A stretch of DNA of 64,000 nucleotides from Carnobacteriaceae bacterium zg-84. GTDB lineage: Bacteria; Bacillota; Bacilli; Lactobacillales; Aerococcaceae. The translations under genes and the position numbers were made by a program. Positions 19,013-27,444 of this stretch are shown in pieces (the first letter of the stretch is position 1; each line of letters opens with the position of its first letter). The notes below the pieces were generated by a model, which saw only the letters and a program-made list of their open reading frames with translations, was not told where the DNA came from and made no database searches. The DNA lies in the NCBI GenBank assembly GCA_013874835.1, contig CP059430.1, positions 1,072,864-1,136,863 of the forward strand, read 5' to 3'.

Positions 19013-19292
19013 TACAGCTGGGTTGATAACCCGAGATATGTGAATCTGGGGTGCGAATTGGTGTCCAATATGTCCTTTTTCCAGTTTTACACCAGATATT
19101 TTGCGCCATTTTCAGTTTTCAATTTTATCGAACTAAATTTTACTCTATCTTGCAGCTTCTTTTAATCGTTTAATATCTTTTTTAATTTCTCATTTTGACT
19201 GATTTCAAATCGGTCTTCCATCACTTTGTTTTCATACCATGATATAAAATTTCCTGATTGGTCATCAATAGAATTCCTGTTTCGATTTCTAT

Positions 19293-19962
19293 CTATTTAA
19301 TTCTATCCGACTGCCATCAAGGAATGTAAATTCAACTTTTCCATCATGATGTACTGTAAGATAGTCTACAATACTAAGCCATACATTTTTATCAAACTCT
19401 CTCATGAGATCTTGCTTTTCTAATTCCTTTATAAAATCCTCTACCTCATCACGCTTGGATTGTTTTTCTATGATAGTTTGCTTGATTTCATCCAGCCTAA
19501 CCTTTGTAGTATTAAACCTATTTACTAGGCTTGAGTATCTTATTTCATAATCATCCTGGTTTTGAACTTTTCTGGCATTCTCATTAATACAGTCATTTAC
19601 CTGCTAAGCCACAATATTAAGTTCTTCTTCTAGTTCTGTCTTTTCCTTCTCAAATGCTGAGGTATCAAAGATTATCTTTGCCATTTTTTTATGGGTGCTA
19701 ATAATCTCTTTCTTATTCTTAACCAGCTTTTCTTCGCTCTAGTAACCTCTGTACCCTATCAAATGTACTTGGTGAAATAATAGCCTCGTGATTTCCTGTT
19801 ACATAATATTGAGGTATTTCACCCTCATTCTTTTTCTTTTCCTTAGTCAAAAAATCAACTGTAAATGACTTTTGCAGCAGCGCATCTCCTTTATATTTCT
19901 CATTACTAAGTATTGCTGCAACTGTTCTCGCCGACCATTTCTTCTTCCCACCGGGTGTTAAT
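19293..19962 (-). pseudogene. Large serine recombinase, C-terminal remnant
   Basis: C-terminal portion of a Tn/ICE-type large serine recombinase. Next to the ISL3 end it reads LTPGGKKKWSARTVAAILSN and KYKGDALLQKSFTVDFLT, the zinc-beta-ribbon entry of this family. After ERRK the frame shifts and continues through a coiled coil (EKEKTELEEELNIVA, an in-frame TAG, then QVNDCINENARKVQNQ) to the terminal FDKNVWLSIVDYLTVHHDGK and DGSRIELNR. The catalytic N-terminal domain is absent; the ISL3 element starts exactly where it should continue. Marks a dead integrative element. Confidence 0.8.
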
Positions 19963-20077
19963 GGCTGTATAATTTTTAGGGTTGATGGCATAAGCCAGCA
20001 ACCCTCATTTTATGTAGACAAAAAGGCAATTTTCTCTAAAATTAAAAGTACGACCAAATAATAAGGAGAAATTGCCC

Positions 20078-21382
20078 ATGTCCAGTATAACAGAAACCTT
20101 ACTACAATTAAAGGATAAAAACATCACATTTGATCATGAAAACATATCTGAATGTGTCATTCGACATAAAAAATCATTAGTCTTATACGGTAAATTAACC
20201 TATACACCAGATTGTTGCCCAAATTGTCACACAACCAATGGCATTGTAAAAAATGGAACACGTCAATCGCGACTGTCTTTATGCCAAATTTCAGGACTAA
20301 ATGCCTATTTATCACTCACTAAACAACGTTTTTATTGTAAAATCTGTCAATCATCGTTTACGGCTGAAACACCTATTGTGGATAAGCATTGTTTTATCAC
20401 GAACCGTTTAAAACAAAAGATAATGGACACTTTTACAGAAACCATTTCAGAAACCTACATCGCTAAACAACACAATGTATCTGTACATACGGTCAGACGT
20501 ATTGTTGATAAAGTCGCCTCTACTTTAAAAGTAAATCACAACACACAATTACCTCATCATCTATGCTTTGATGAATTCAAGTCAGTAAAATCTTCTGATA
20601 GTGCCATGAGTTTTATCTATTGTGATGCACTGACTCATCAACTGATTGACGTTGTACACGACCGTAAACCCAGCACTCTATTAGACTACTTTGCTAGATA
20701 CGATACCCAGACAAGAAAAGCTGTTAAAACAATTACGATTGATATGTTTCGCCCCTATATTCAGGTATCCAAGCAAGTATTTCCTAACGCACATATCATT
20801 ATCGACCCTTTTCATATTGTACAAGCATTAAATCGTGAGTTAACAAAACACAGAGTGCATGTAATGAAAGCTTTACATCAGAACAATCGCCGTTTATACA
20901 ACAAAATGAAACGTTATTGGAAGTTGTTTTTAAGTAACACAGATACACTAAGTAGTTATCCTTATCACCGTTTTCCACTGTTTGATTGGATGACGCATAC
21001 ACAAGGGATAGTCGATTATTTATTGGAACAAGTCCCCGAACTAAGAGCCACATACGATGTCGTTCATCAATTAAGAGCTGCTTTACACAATAGAGATTTT
21101 GACCGATTTGAAGAAATACTCATATGGGCTAAACAGGAAGCTATTTCTCCTGGTTTACGTAGAGTATTAAGAACTTTCAAAGGGTATTTACCCTATATTA
21201 AAAACACCTTTATCTACCATCATTTGACTAACGGTGCACTTGAAGGAATCAATCATAAAATTAAAGTACTTAAGAGAAATGCCTATGGTTATCGTAACTT
21301 TTCACATTTTAGAAATCGTATTTTATTCATGTGTAAGTTATATGTACCGTATACCGTACCATCTACTTCACTAGTTGCTTAA
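20078..21382 (+). CDS. ISL3-family transposase
   Basis: 434-residue DDE transposase. Zinc-ribbon N-terminus (CCPNCH about 48-53, YCKIC about 91-95), helix-turn-helix SVHTVRRIVDKV, then catalytic aspartates in CFDEF and IDMFRPY/IIDPFHIV, and the last glutamate in LTNGALEGINHKIKVLKR. No frameshift or stop, so possibly active. A TTG two codons earlier is only three bases from the AAGGAG; the ATG at 20078 has a nine-base spacing and is chosen. Confidence 0.92.
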   Translation: MSSITETLLQLKDKNITFDHENISECVIRHKKSLVLYGKLTYTPDCCPNCHTTNGIVKNGTRQSRLSLCQISGLNAYLSLTKQRFYCKICQSSFTAETPIVDKHCFITNRLKQKIMDTFTETISETYIAKQHNVSVHTVRRIVDKVASTLKVNHNTQLPHHLCFDEFKSVKSSDSAMSFIYCDALTHQLIDVVHDRKPSTLLDYFARYDTQTRKAVKTITIDMFRPYIQVSKQVFPNAHIIIDPFHIVQALNRELTKHRVHVMKALHQNNRRLYNKMKRYWKLFLSNTDTLSSYPYHRFPLFDWMTHTQGIVDYLLEQVPELRATYDVVHQLRAALHNRDFDRFEEILIWAKQEAISPGLRRVLRTFKGYLPYIKNTFIYHHLTNGALEGINHKIKVLKRNAYGYRNFSHFRNRILFMCKLYVPYTVPSTSLVA

Positions 21383-21383
21383 T

Positions 21384-21530
21384 AGTTTAAGTCAAAAGTG
21401 ACGTACGAATAGCTCCTTCTCCGCACAACGTAGGGGAAAAGACATGTATCGTGTACATGTCGGTGAGCCGTACATCACTTTGTGACTTAAACTAAAAAGA
21501 TAGTGACGTAACATTCGTGACATCACTACC
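21384..21530 (+). ncRNA. Structured three-way-junction element, copy B
   Basis: Begins one base after the transposase stop. P1: AGTTTAAGTCA (21384-21394) with TGACTTAAACT (21483-21493), extended with one bulge by AAAGTGA/TCACTTT and GTACG/CGTAC, more than 20 pairs in all. P2: TTCTCC/GGGGAA (417-422, 433-438) with 10-nt loop GCACAACGTA. P3: GACATGTA/TACATGTC (441-448, 454-461) with loop TCGTG. Conserved GTACGAAT and GGTGAGCCGTAC flank the hairpins as in copy A. A second hairpin follows an A-rich linker (21499-21530). Inside the IS, in the transposase sense orientation. Confidence 0.6.
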
Positions 21531-21566
21531 TTTTATGAGTCATCAACCCTATTTGACATAGAGCCA

Positions 21567-21775
21567 AAATATACTTGAAGAGGTACTCCCTGATAAAATA
21601 TACCGAGGAAACATTATACACAGTGATCAAGGTTAGTAGTACCAGCATGCTTTTTATCATCAATTCTTAGAAGAAAGTAGCTATTTCAGATTATATTGAC
21701 TATGACAACAAACAAATCAACGTAAAACTAAAAGGACTGAGTCCTGTACAGCACAGAATTCAATCCTTCAACTAA
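21567..21775 (+). pseudogene. IS3-family OrfB transposase remnant
   Basis: Degenerate frame reading LEEVLPDKIYRGNIIHSDQG, two stops, YQHAFYHQFLEES, a deletion, then YIDYDNKQINVKLKGLSPVQ and a stop at 21773-21775. IHSDQG is the second-aspartate motif of IS3 OrfB and the YIDYYN..LKGLSP tail is its standard C-terminus; the region with the final glutamate is deleted. An IS3-like end (TTTTAGGGGTCACTTTAA, about 21792-21809) follows. Confidence 0.75.
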
Positions 21776-21812
21776 ATATATATTGTCTAACTTTTAGGGG
21801 TCACTTTAATCT

Positions 21813-21835
21813 CCAACACGATTTATTATAGAGCC
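21813..21835. repeat. Solitary ISL3 terminal inverted repeat
   Basis: All 23 nt are identical to the terminal repeat at 532-554 of the left ISL3 element (GGCTCTATAATAAATC... read inward, leftwards). No matching transposase lies beside it, so it is the scar of a deleted or replaced copy. It sits one base outside the stop codon of the flavin-reductase-like gene. Confidence 0.7.
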
Positions 21836-21836
21836 A

Positions 21837-22448
21837 TTATTTATCAGCATTTTCTTGTTCTGCTGCTTGTTCTTCTCTAATTTTTTTGATGATACTTCCC
21901 ATTTTAATTGCTTCATCATTATAATAACGGTATTGACGTGCAGCACCGTCACCGATATAACTAATTGGAGAAAAGATTTCACTTCTAAATGCTTCATTTT
22001 CGTCAATTAAAGAGTCGTCAACGACACGTCTTGTCACACGAGCAATAACATTTGTTAATGCACCACATTCAACCATTTCAATCACTTCACATTCAATAGA
22101 AACAGGACAAGCATCTACTAGTGGTGCATCTACTGTTTCACCTAGTGTATAGGTTAAGCCAGTAATAGCAAATTTGTCTTTACGGCTATTAAAACCAGCT
22201 AATTCAGATTCTTTTGTTAGTTCTTGTGTTGGAATATTTACCGTAAATTGACGGTGTTTTGTAATTTCTGTAATGGCGTTGCCTTTTGTTCTCATGGCAA
22301 TAACCATCATACTTCCTAAAGAATAAGCTGAACTAGATGTTGAGATATTGTATCCGTGAACATCATCTTTGTATCCTAAAAAGAAAACAGGAAATCCAAA
22401 GTATAATTTTCTTGTTTCAAATGTTTTTTTCACTTTTTTATTCTCCAT
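21837..22448 (-). CDS. Flavin-reductase-like FMN-binding protein
   Basis: 203-residue protein of the flavin reductase-like / split-barrel flavoprotein family. Family signs are the FGFPVFFLGY start, SSAYSLGSMMVIAMR in the FMN-binding strand region, FTVNIPT, and the ESELAGFNSRKDKF segment. It probably binds FMN; whether it reduces free flavin, a metal or a corrinoid is unknown. The start overlaps the nikE end by 11 bases, making it the last gene of the nik/cob gene set. A flavoprotein could deliver the electron for Co(II) to Co(I) corrinoid reduction before adenosylation; this is inference. Confidence 0.75.
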   Translation of the reverse strand: MENKKVKKTFETRKLYFGFPVFFLGYKDDVHGYNISTSSSAYSLGSMMVIAMRTKGNAITEITKHRQFTVNIPTQELTKESELAGFNSRKDKFAITGLTYTLGETVDAPLVDACPVSIECEVIEMVECGALTNVIARVTRRVVDDSLIDENEAFRSEIFSPISYIGDGAARQYRYYNDEAIKMGSIIKKIREEQAAEQENADK

Positions 22449-23217
22449 TCATATTTTGTCTTTGACTTTCTAATTTTACAACAATTTTTCGTAATTGGCA
22501 CTTAGAATATTTTGGATTTTGAGATTCTTTTAATAAATTTTGTGTCACGGGATGTGTCACGTTCATTGGTATATTGAAATCATTGATTTCATCAACAATT
22601 TCTCCTTCAAACATCACTAATACACGATGACATATTGCATAGCATAAATTAAAATCATGTGAAATAAACACATAGGTTTGATTGTATCTTGCTTTTAAGT
22701 CATATAAAAGTTTTAAGAGTTGTCCTTGAATTAAAGGGTCTAATCCACTTAATGCTTCATCAAAAATAATGACATCTGGTTTTAGTAATAATGCTCTAGC
22801 AATACAAATTCTTTGTAGTTGTCCTCCACTTAGTTCTTTAGACGTTTTTTCCAAATAAGTATCGTCCAATCCTACATCTTTTAAAATAGCACTAATTTCT
22901 TCCATTTGAATGGTTTCTTTTAATGCTTCACATAAAATTTGCTTCACAGTAAATAATGGATTGACCGCATGAAATGCATCTTGAAACACAAGAAGAATAC
23001 GAACTCCATCTTTTTTAACACAGTATGGTTTTCCGTCTAATAATACTTGTCCTTTTGTTGCTTTTTCAAGTCCAATAAGAATTTTTGCCAGTGTACTTTT
23101 ACCACTGCCACTCTCACCCATAATACCAATAATTTCACCTTTTTTGATATGAAAATGACAATCTTTTAATATCTCTTTGCCTTGAAAACTTTTATAAATA
23201 TGCTGACATTCAATCAT
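22438..23217 (-). CDS. nikE: Nickel/oligopeptide-type ABC transporter ATP-binding protein NikE
   Basis: ATPase of the nik transporter. Walker A GESGSGKST (about residues 34-42), signature ELSGGQLQRICIARALLLKP, Walker B VIIFDEALSGLD and switch H in FISHDFNLCYAI. Start ATG 23217 (six bases after GGTGA) rather than the ATG two codons earlier. Overlaps nikD. The tail beyond residue 200 resembles the oligopeptide/dipeptide transporter C-terminal region. Confidence 0.85.
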   Translation of the reverse strand: MIECQHIYKSFQGKEILKDCHFHIKKGEIIGIMGESGSGKSTLAKILIGLEKATKGQVLLDGKPYCVKKDGVRILLVFQDAFHAVNPLFTVKQILCEALKETIQMEEISAILKDVGLDDTYLEKTSKELSGGQLQRICIARALLLKPDVIIFDEALSGLDPLIQGQLLKLLYDLKARYNQTYVFISHDFNLCYAICHRVLVMFEGEIVDEINDFNIPMNVTHPVTQNLLKESQNPKYSKCQLRKIVVKLESQRQNMNGE

Positions 23218-23995
23218 GTTCATTCACCAACCGTTCATAAGGATTGCCTAATACCAATTCTTGTGTATAAGGATGTTGAGGATTTTCTAATACGTCTTCT
23301 ACAAAGCCCCTCTCGACAATATCGCCTTTGTACATGACTAACATTTCGCCACCTAATGCATGTGCTAAGTCGTAATCATGTGTGACGGTAATCAATGTTT
23401 TTCCTTTTTCAAGTAACATTTTCAATAGGCGAACGATATTATCTCGGTTATAAGCATCTAATGCAGAGGTCGGTTCATCTAAAATAATTGTATCCGTATT
23501 TAAACATAACAAAATAGCTAACATGACACGTTGAAGCATTCCACCACTTAACTCAAATGGATACTTTTCTAATACGTCTTGTGGATGTCCTAGGCGAACA
23601 TCTTTCATAGCTTGAATAGCTTTGTCCAAACAACCCTCTTTAGACATTTTGTCGTGACTTAAAATGGTTTCTAAAAAGTGTACTTTTATTTTTTGGAATG
23701 GATTGAACATTGCCATTGGATTTTGCACCATATAAGCAATTTTTGTACCACGAAGTACTTGCCATTCTTTTTTTGACAAATCCAATAATGATAGGCCTTT
23801 ATACAATATCTTTCCACTAATGATTGCTTGCTTTGGTACTTGTCCAATAATCATTTTGGTTAAAAGAGTCTTACCAGAACCACTTTCCCCAATAATGATT
23901 AAAGACTTACCTATTGTTAAGTCAATATCAATATGGTTGAGCAAAACAGTATCACCAATTTGAACAGATAGAGCATCTACAACTAATTTTTCCAT
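23210..23995 (-). CDS. nikD: Nickel/oligopeptide-type ABC transporter ATP-binding protein NikD
   Basis: Second ATPase of the pair. Walker A GESGSGKTLL (about residues 36-45), QNPMAMFNPFQK Q-loop, signature ELSGGMLQRVMLA, Walker B TIILDEPTSALD, switch VTHDYDLAHAL. ATG at 23995 lies eight bases from the Shine-Dalgarno GGGTGG; a GTG four codons earlier overlaps it. Carries the C-terminal HPYTQEL extension of the oligopeptide/nickel subfamily. Confidence 0.87.
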   Translation of the reverse strand: MEKLVVDALSVQIGDTVLLNHIDIDLTIGKSLIIIGESGSGKTLLTKMIIGQVPKQAIISGKILYKGLSLLDLSKKEWQVLRGTKIAYMVQNPMAMFNPFQKIKVHFLETILSHDKMSKEGCLDKAIQAMKDVRLGHPQDVLEKYPFELSGGMLQRVMLAILLCLNTDTIILDEPTSALDAYNRDNIVRLLKMLLEKGKTLITVTHDYDLAHALGGEMLVMYKGDIVERGFVEDVLENPQHPYTQELVLGNPYERLVNEHD

Positions 23996-24789
23996 AATTG
24001 TTTCCACCCTTTCTCATCAAAATGTTCTCCTAATAAATTAAAAGAAATAACTGTTAAGAAAATGGCAAGACCAGGGGACATCATCGTCCAAACAGCTGTT
24101 CTGAAATATGGACGTGCGTCGTGTAACATCATGCCCCATTCTGACACATTGGGTTGAACACCAATACCTAAAAATGAAAATCCTGAAATCATTAAAATAA
24201 TGTTCCCAATATTCATTAAAGCTACAACTAAAATAGGTTTATAAATAAATGGCAAAATATGTACTTTTAGCACGTGTATAATAGGCATTCCCATTGTGAG
24301 TGAAGCTGTTACAAATGATTCTTCTTTGGCACTTTTTACAAGATTGATAACTAAACGAGCATAGTAAACCCACTCTACAATGACAACCGCAATGACCATA
24401 TTACTCATTCCTTGCCCTAAAATACCAATGGTTGCCAAAGACAACAAGAAACTTGGGAAAGCAGAAATGACATTGGCAAACCATAAAAATGTTTGTTCCA
24501 CTTTTCCTTGATACCAGCCAATGATTAAACCAATAGTAACCCCTATTGTTACTTCTAGTACGGTAATTAAAAATGCTAAAAATAAAGAAAATCTAGCCCC
24601 ATACAACAATCTAGACAAAACATCTCTACCTAATTGATCTGTTCCTAATAAATGAGATTGCTCGGGTGCAAGTAATTTATGCGTAATATCCACATATTGC
24701 GGATCAAATGGAGCAATCATAGAGGCAAAAATCGCACAAATAAGTAAAATAGATAAAATGGTCAGTGAAAAAATAAAACGTTTAGACAT
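23983..24789 (-). CDS. nikC: Nickel/oligopeptide-type ABC transporter permease NikC
   Basis: Inner-membrane permease with an N-terminal membrane helix, then PFDPQYVDITHKLLAPEQSH, LLGTDQLGRDVLSRLLYGAR (the subfamily N-terminal motif) and about five further helices. The coupling region AKEESFVTASLTMGMPIIHVLKVHILP matches the EAA loop. The ATG at 24789 has Shine-Dalgarno GAGGTG and overlaps the nikB stop; the frame stays open upstream inside nikB. Confidence 0.87.
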   Translation of the reverse strand: MSKRFIFSLTILSILLICAIFASMIAPFDPQYVDITHKLLAPEQSHLLGTDQLGRDVLSRLLYGARFSLFLAFLITVLEVTIGVTIGLIIGWYQGKVEQTFLWFANVISAFPSFLLSLATIGILGQGMSNMVIAVVIVEWVYYARLVINLVKSAKEESFVTASLTMGMPIIHVLKVHILPFIYKPILVVALMNIGNIILMISGFSFLGIGVQPNVSEWGMMLHDARPYFRTAVWTMMSPGLAIFLTVISFNLLGEHFDEKGWKQLWKN

Positions 24790-25717
24790 GTTTGGTTTCA
24801 CCTCTTTTTCTAATACGTGGGTCAATCCATAATGTAATGTCGTGTACCACTAAATTATTGACTAAAAATAAGGAACCAAATAAGAGCATGCACGCTTGAA
24901 TAATCGGAATATCTGTTGATTGTAAAGCGTGAACAAATAATCCTCCGATACCATTAAATGCAAATACTTCTTCAATAATCAATGACCCTGTAATTAAATA
25001 AATAAAGGTCAAACTAAGTCCTGTTACAATAGCTGGTAGAGCATTTCGTAATAAGTGATGTTTAATGATATAAGACATTTTGACACCACGTAACATTGCA
25101 TTTTGGACGTGGACACTGTCCATTTGTTCACTAATCACTTTACGAATGAGTGCTGTATATTGCCCAATAATTGGAATACTCAATGTAATACTTGGCAAAA
25201 TAACACTTGTTATATCTCCTTTACCGGAAACGGGTAGCCATTTTAATTGAACGGCAAAAAGAATAATCAATAGATAACCTAACCAAAACGTAGGCACGGA
25301 AACACTTGAAAAACAGAAAAATTGTATTACTCTATCCAAAATAGAGTGTTTGCGTATACCTGTTAGTACACCTAATGGTAACGATATGACAATAACTAAT
25401 ATAAATGAAATAGATCCTAAATATAAAGTCGATAAAAAACTTGTCGCTACAAGTGGTAAAACGGGTAATTTTAATAAGTAGGAGTTGCCAAAATTACCAA
25501 CAATCGCTTTAGATAACCAATCTAAATATTGTTCAAGCCATGATTTATTTAATCCTAAATACTCTCTTGCATTGGCTAAAGATTCTGCTGTAATACCAAT
25601 TTTGGAAATGCGTAAGTAACTTTCAGCGGGATCTTGAGAGGATAGTTTTGTTAGCAAAAAGGTCAATATCGAGATTAGTAATAAAGCAACAAAAAATGAT
25701 AGGCATTTTTTTAACAT
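24782..25717 (-). CDS. nikB: Nickel/oligopeptide-type ABC transporter permease NikB
   Basis: Permease of about 311 residues with six hydrophobic segments: an N-terminal helix (FFVALLLISILTFLLTKL), a periplasmic loop containing DPAESYL, and the EAA loop MLRGVKMSYIIKHHLLRNALP before LITGSLIIEEVFAFNGIGGL. The frame is open back to 25849, but that part would span the hairpin after nikA; the ATG at 25717 with upstream AAAGGA is chosen. Confidence 0.87.
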   Translation of the reverse strand: MLKKCLSFFVALLLISILTFLLTKLSSQDPAESYLRISKIGITAESLANAREYLGLNKSWLEQYLDWLSKAIVGNFGNSYLLKLPVLPLVATSFLSTLYLGSISFILVIVISLPLGVLTGIRKHSILDRVIQFFCFSSVSVPTFWLGYLLIILFAVQLKWLPVSGKGDITSVILPSITLSIPIIGQYTALIRKVISEQMDSVHVQNAMLRGVKMSYIIKHHLLRNALPAIVTGLSLTFIYLITGSLIIEEVFAFNGIGGLFVHALQSTDIPIIQACMLLFGSLFLVNNLVVHDITLWIDPRIRKRGETKHV

Positions 25718-25744
25718 ATCTTCTTCATCCTTTTCTAAATGAAA

Positions 25745-25766
25745 GCCCCACTTATGCGTGTGGGGC
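25745..25766 (-). terminator. Hairpin between nikA and nikB
   Basis: GCCCCAC/GTGGGGC stem with 8-nt loop and little T-tract (CTTTCATTT). Typical of an intercistronic stem that lets abundant binding-protein mRNA accumulate while downstream permease genes are transcribed less. Confidence 0.55.
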
Positions 25767-25787
25767 CTCTTCTCTTTTATAAATGTA

Positions 25788-27422
25788 CTATTTTGCTTTA
25801 CTAATGTAGCGTAGTGGTAGAGAATTTTCTTCAGGTGCAAAACGTACACCTTCTAATTCACCTGCACGATAAACAGATACAACAGATTGATACGTAATTG
25901 GAATATACACTGCTTCTTCGTGTAAGATTGTCAGTGCTTTTTTATAACCTGCATCAACTTTTGCTTCATCTGGTTCTACCAATGTTTCTCTTATGACTTT
26001 GTCTAATTCAGGTTTAACCGCCAATGCTTCTAAAGAAATACTTTCAGGATGTCCATGTTCTGCTGTTTCAGCAAGTGCTGTCATCCATGCGTGTGGATCC
26101 CATGGTGCTCCCCATGAATACGTTAGCATCATGTCAAAATTACCTGATTTTGCATTTGTCCAGTATCCATTTTCTTCCATTGCTTGTAATTGCACATCAA
26201 TTCCTAATTTTTTCCATTCACCTTGGAAATATTCACCTAAATCTTTATCTGCGGCATTAGTTGAAATATATGGCATGTTGATTGTTAATTTTTTACCATC
26301 TTTTTCACGAACGCCGTCTGCACCTTTTTTCCATCCGGCTTCATCTAATAGTGATTCTGCTTTTTTGACATCATATTCATAAGGTGTTAATCCTGCGTCA
26401 GAGTGAGGTGTTTTTTTAGAGAAAATAGTGTCTGCTGGTTTTTCTGTTCCTCTAAATAAGTTCTCTGAAATTTCTTTTTTATTCATCGCATGATTCATTG
26501 CTTTACGAACGACTCTATCTTGGAAAACAGGCTGTTTAGCATTCAATAATAATAAACGTGTAGATAGTGGGTCAGATACCCCTGTTTTATATTTACTATC
26601 TTTTGCATATTGTGCAAAAGTATCTAAACTAATCAATCCATTTCCGTATAATAAGTCTAAATTACCAGACTCAAACTCTAATACTCTCGTTTGTGGGTCT
26701 GCAATGATTTTAATCGTAACTTCTTTTAATTTTGGTTTTTCTCCCCAATAATTTTCATTACGAACAAAAGTTGCATACTCGTCTTTTTTCTTTTCTTTTA
26801 AAACCCATTGTCCTGTTCCAACAGACATTTTTACATTGTCTTTGGTTGTATCATCACCCTCTGGAAATCCTGCATCTCCTAAGAAACGAATTGGGCGAAT
26901 CATGGCTAAATCATACAATGTTGCACTGTAAGGTTGTTTTAATGTTAATTCAAATGTGTAGTCATCAACAACTTTATATGTGTCTAATTGTTGTGTGAAA
27001 TTAAACCATGAATGATTTGATTTATTTGCTTCTGAAAAAATTGTATCGAAATTACGCTTAACGTTTTTAGCATTAAATTCAGATCCATCTGAGAATTTAG
27101 CATGTCTTAATTTAAATGTGTATGTTTTACCGTCTTCACTAATTTTCCACGATTCTGCTAAAACAGGTTCGATAACACCGTTGTCCCCATAACGTACTAA
27201 GCCCTCATAGACCATATCTTGTGTCACAAATTGATCCGGATTGTAGCGATGCGGATTTAAATCTCCAACATCTTGACTCCATGCAATTGTTAATTTTTCT
27301 TTATCGGACGCCATTTCTGTTTTATCCATTTTATTTTCTGATGTTGCGTCTTGTTTTTGTTGACAAGCTGCTAACATCAGCACTGATCCTGCTAAGCCAA
27401 GCCATAATTTGCTTTTTTTCAT
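25788..27422 (-). CDS. nikA: Nickel-binding lipoprotein of ABC transporter (NikA family)
   Basis: 544-residue solute-binding lipoprotein. Signal peptide with lipobox MLAAC (Cys20). It tracks E. coli NikA closely: VGDLNPHRYNPDQF, MVYEGLVRYG, SEDGKTYTFKLR, RPIRFLGD, GTGQWVLKE, FVRNENYWGEKPKLKEVT, FESGNLDLLYGNGLISLDTFAQY, TWGAPYDPH equivalent YSWGAPWDPHAW and HDEAVYLPI equivalent HEEAVYIPITY. The NikA match is much better than to oligopeptide binders. It could carry nickel, cobalt or a metallophore; its place after the cobalamin genes fits cobalt as well as nickel. Confidence 0.85.
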   Translation of the reverse strand: MKKSKLWLGLAGSVLMLAACQQKQDATSENKMDKTEMASDKEKLTIAWSQDVGDLNPHRYNPDQFVTQDMVYEGLVRYGDNGVIEPVLAESWKISEDGKTYTFKLRHAKFSDGSEFNAKNVKRNFDTIFSEANKSNHSWFNFTQQLDTYKVVDDYTFELTLKQPYSATLYDLAMIRPIRFLGDAGFPEGDDTTKDNVKMSVGTGQWVLKEKKKDEYATFVRNENYWGEKPKLKEVTIKIIADPQTRVLEFESGNLDLLYGNGLISLDTFAQYAKDSKYKTGVSDPLSTRLLLLNAKQPVFQDRVVRKAMNHAMNKKEISENLFRGTEKPADTIFSKKTPHSDAGLTPYEYDVKKAESLLDEAGWKKGADGVREKDGKKLTINMPYISTNAADKDLGEYFQGEWKKLGIDVQLQAMEENGYWTNAKSGNFDMMLTYSWGAPWDPHAWMTALAETAEHGHPESISLEALAVKPELDKVIRETLVEPDEAKVDAGYKKALTILHEEAVYIPITYQSVVSVYRAGELEGVRFAPEENSLPLRYISKAK

Positions 27423-27444
27423 AATAATAAAATCTCCCTTGAAT

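Larger units (their letters stand above)
19963..21565 (+). mobile_element. ISL3-family insertion sequence, complete
   Basis: About 1.6 kb bounded by imperfect terminal repeats: the left end begins GGCTGTATAATTTTTAGGGT (19963) and the right end, read inward, begins GGCTCTATGTCAAATAGGGT (21565); both continue TTGATG. One intact transposase gene plus structured element B lie between. Flanking 8-mers (GTGTTAAT left, AAAATATA right) do not match, so no target duplication remains. The left flank is the recombinase remnant and the right flank is an IS3 remnant, implying later rearrangement. Confidence 0.75.

Noticed and set aside
19955-21573. Target-site duplication around the complete ISL3 element
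   Set aside because: The 8 bases on each side (GTGTTAAT and AAAATATA) do not match.
25718-25849. N-terminal extension of NikB
   Set aside because: The extra 44 codons cross the hairpin after nikA and the nikA stop and do not resemble the permease family; the ATG at 25717 has a ribosome binding site.
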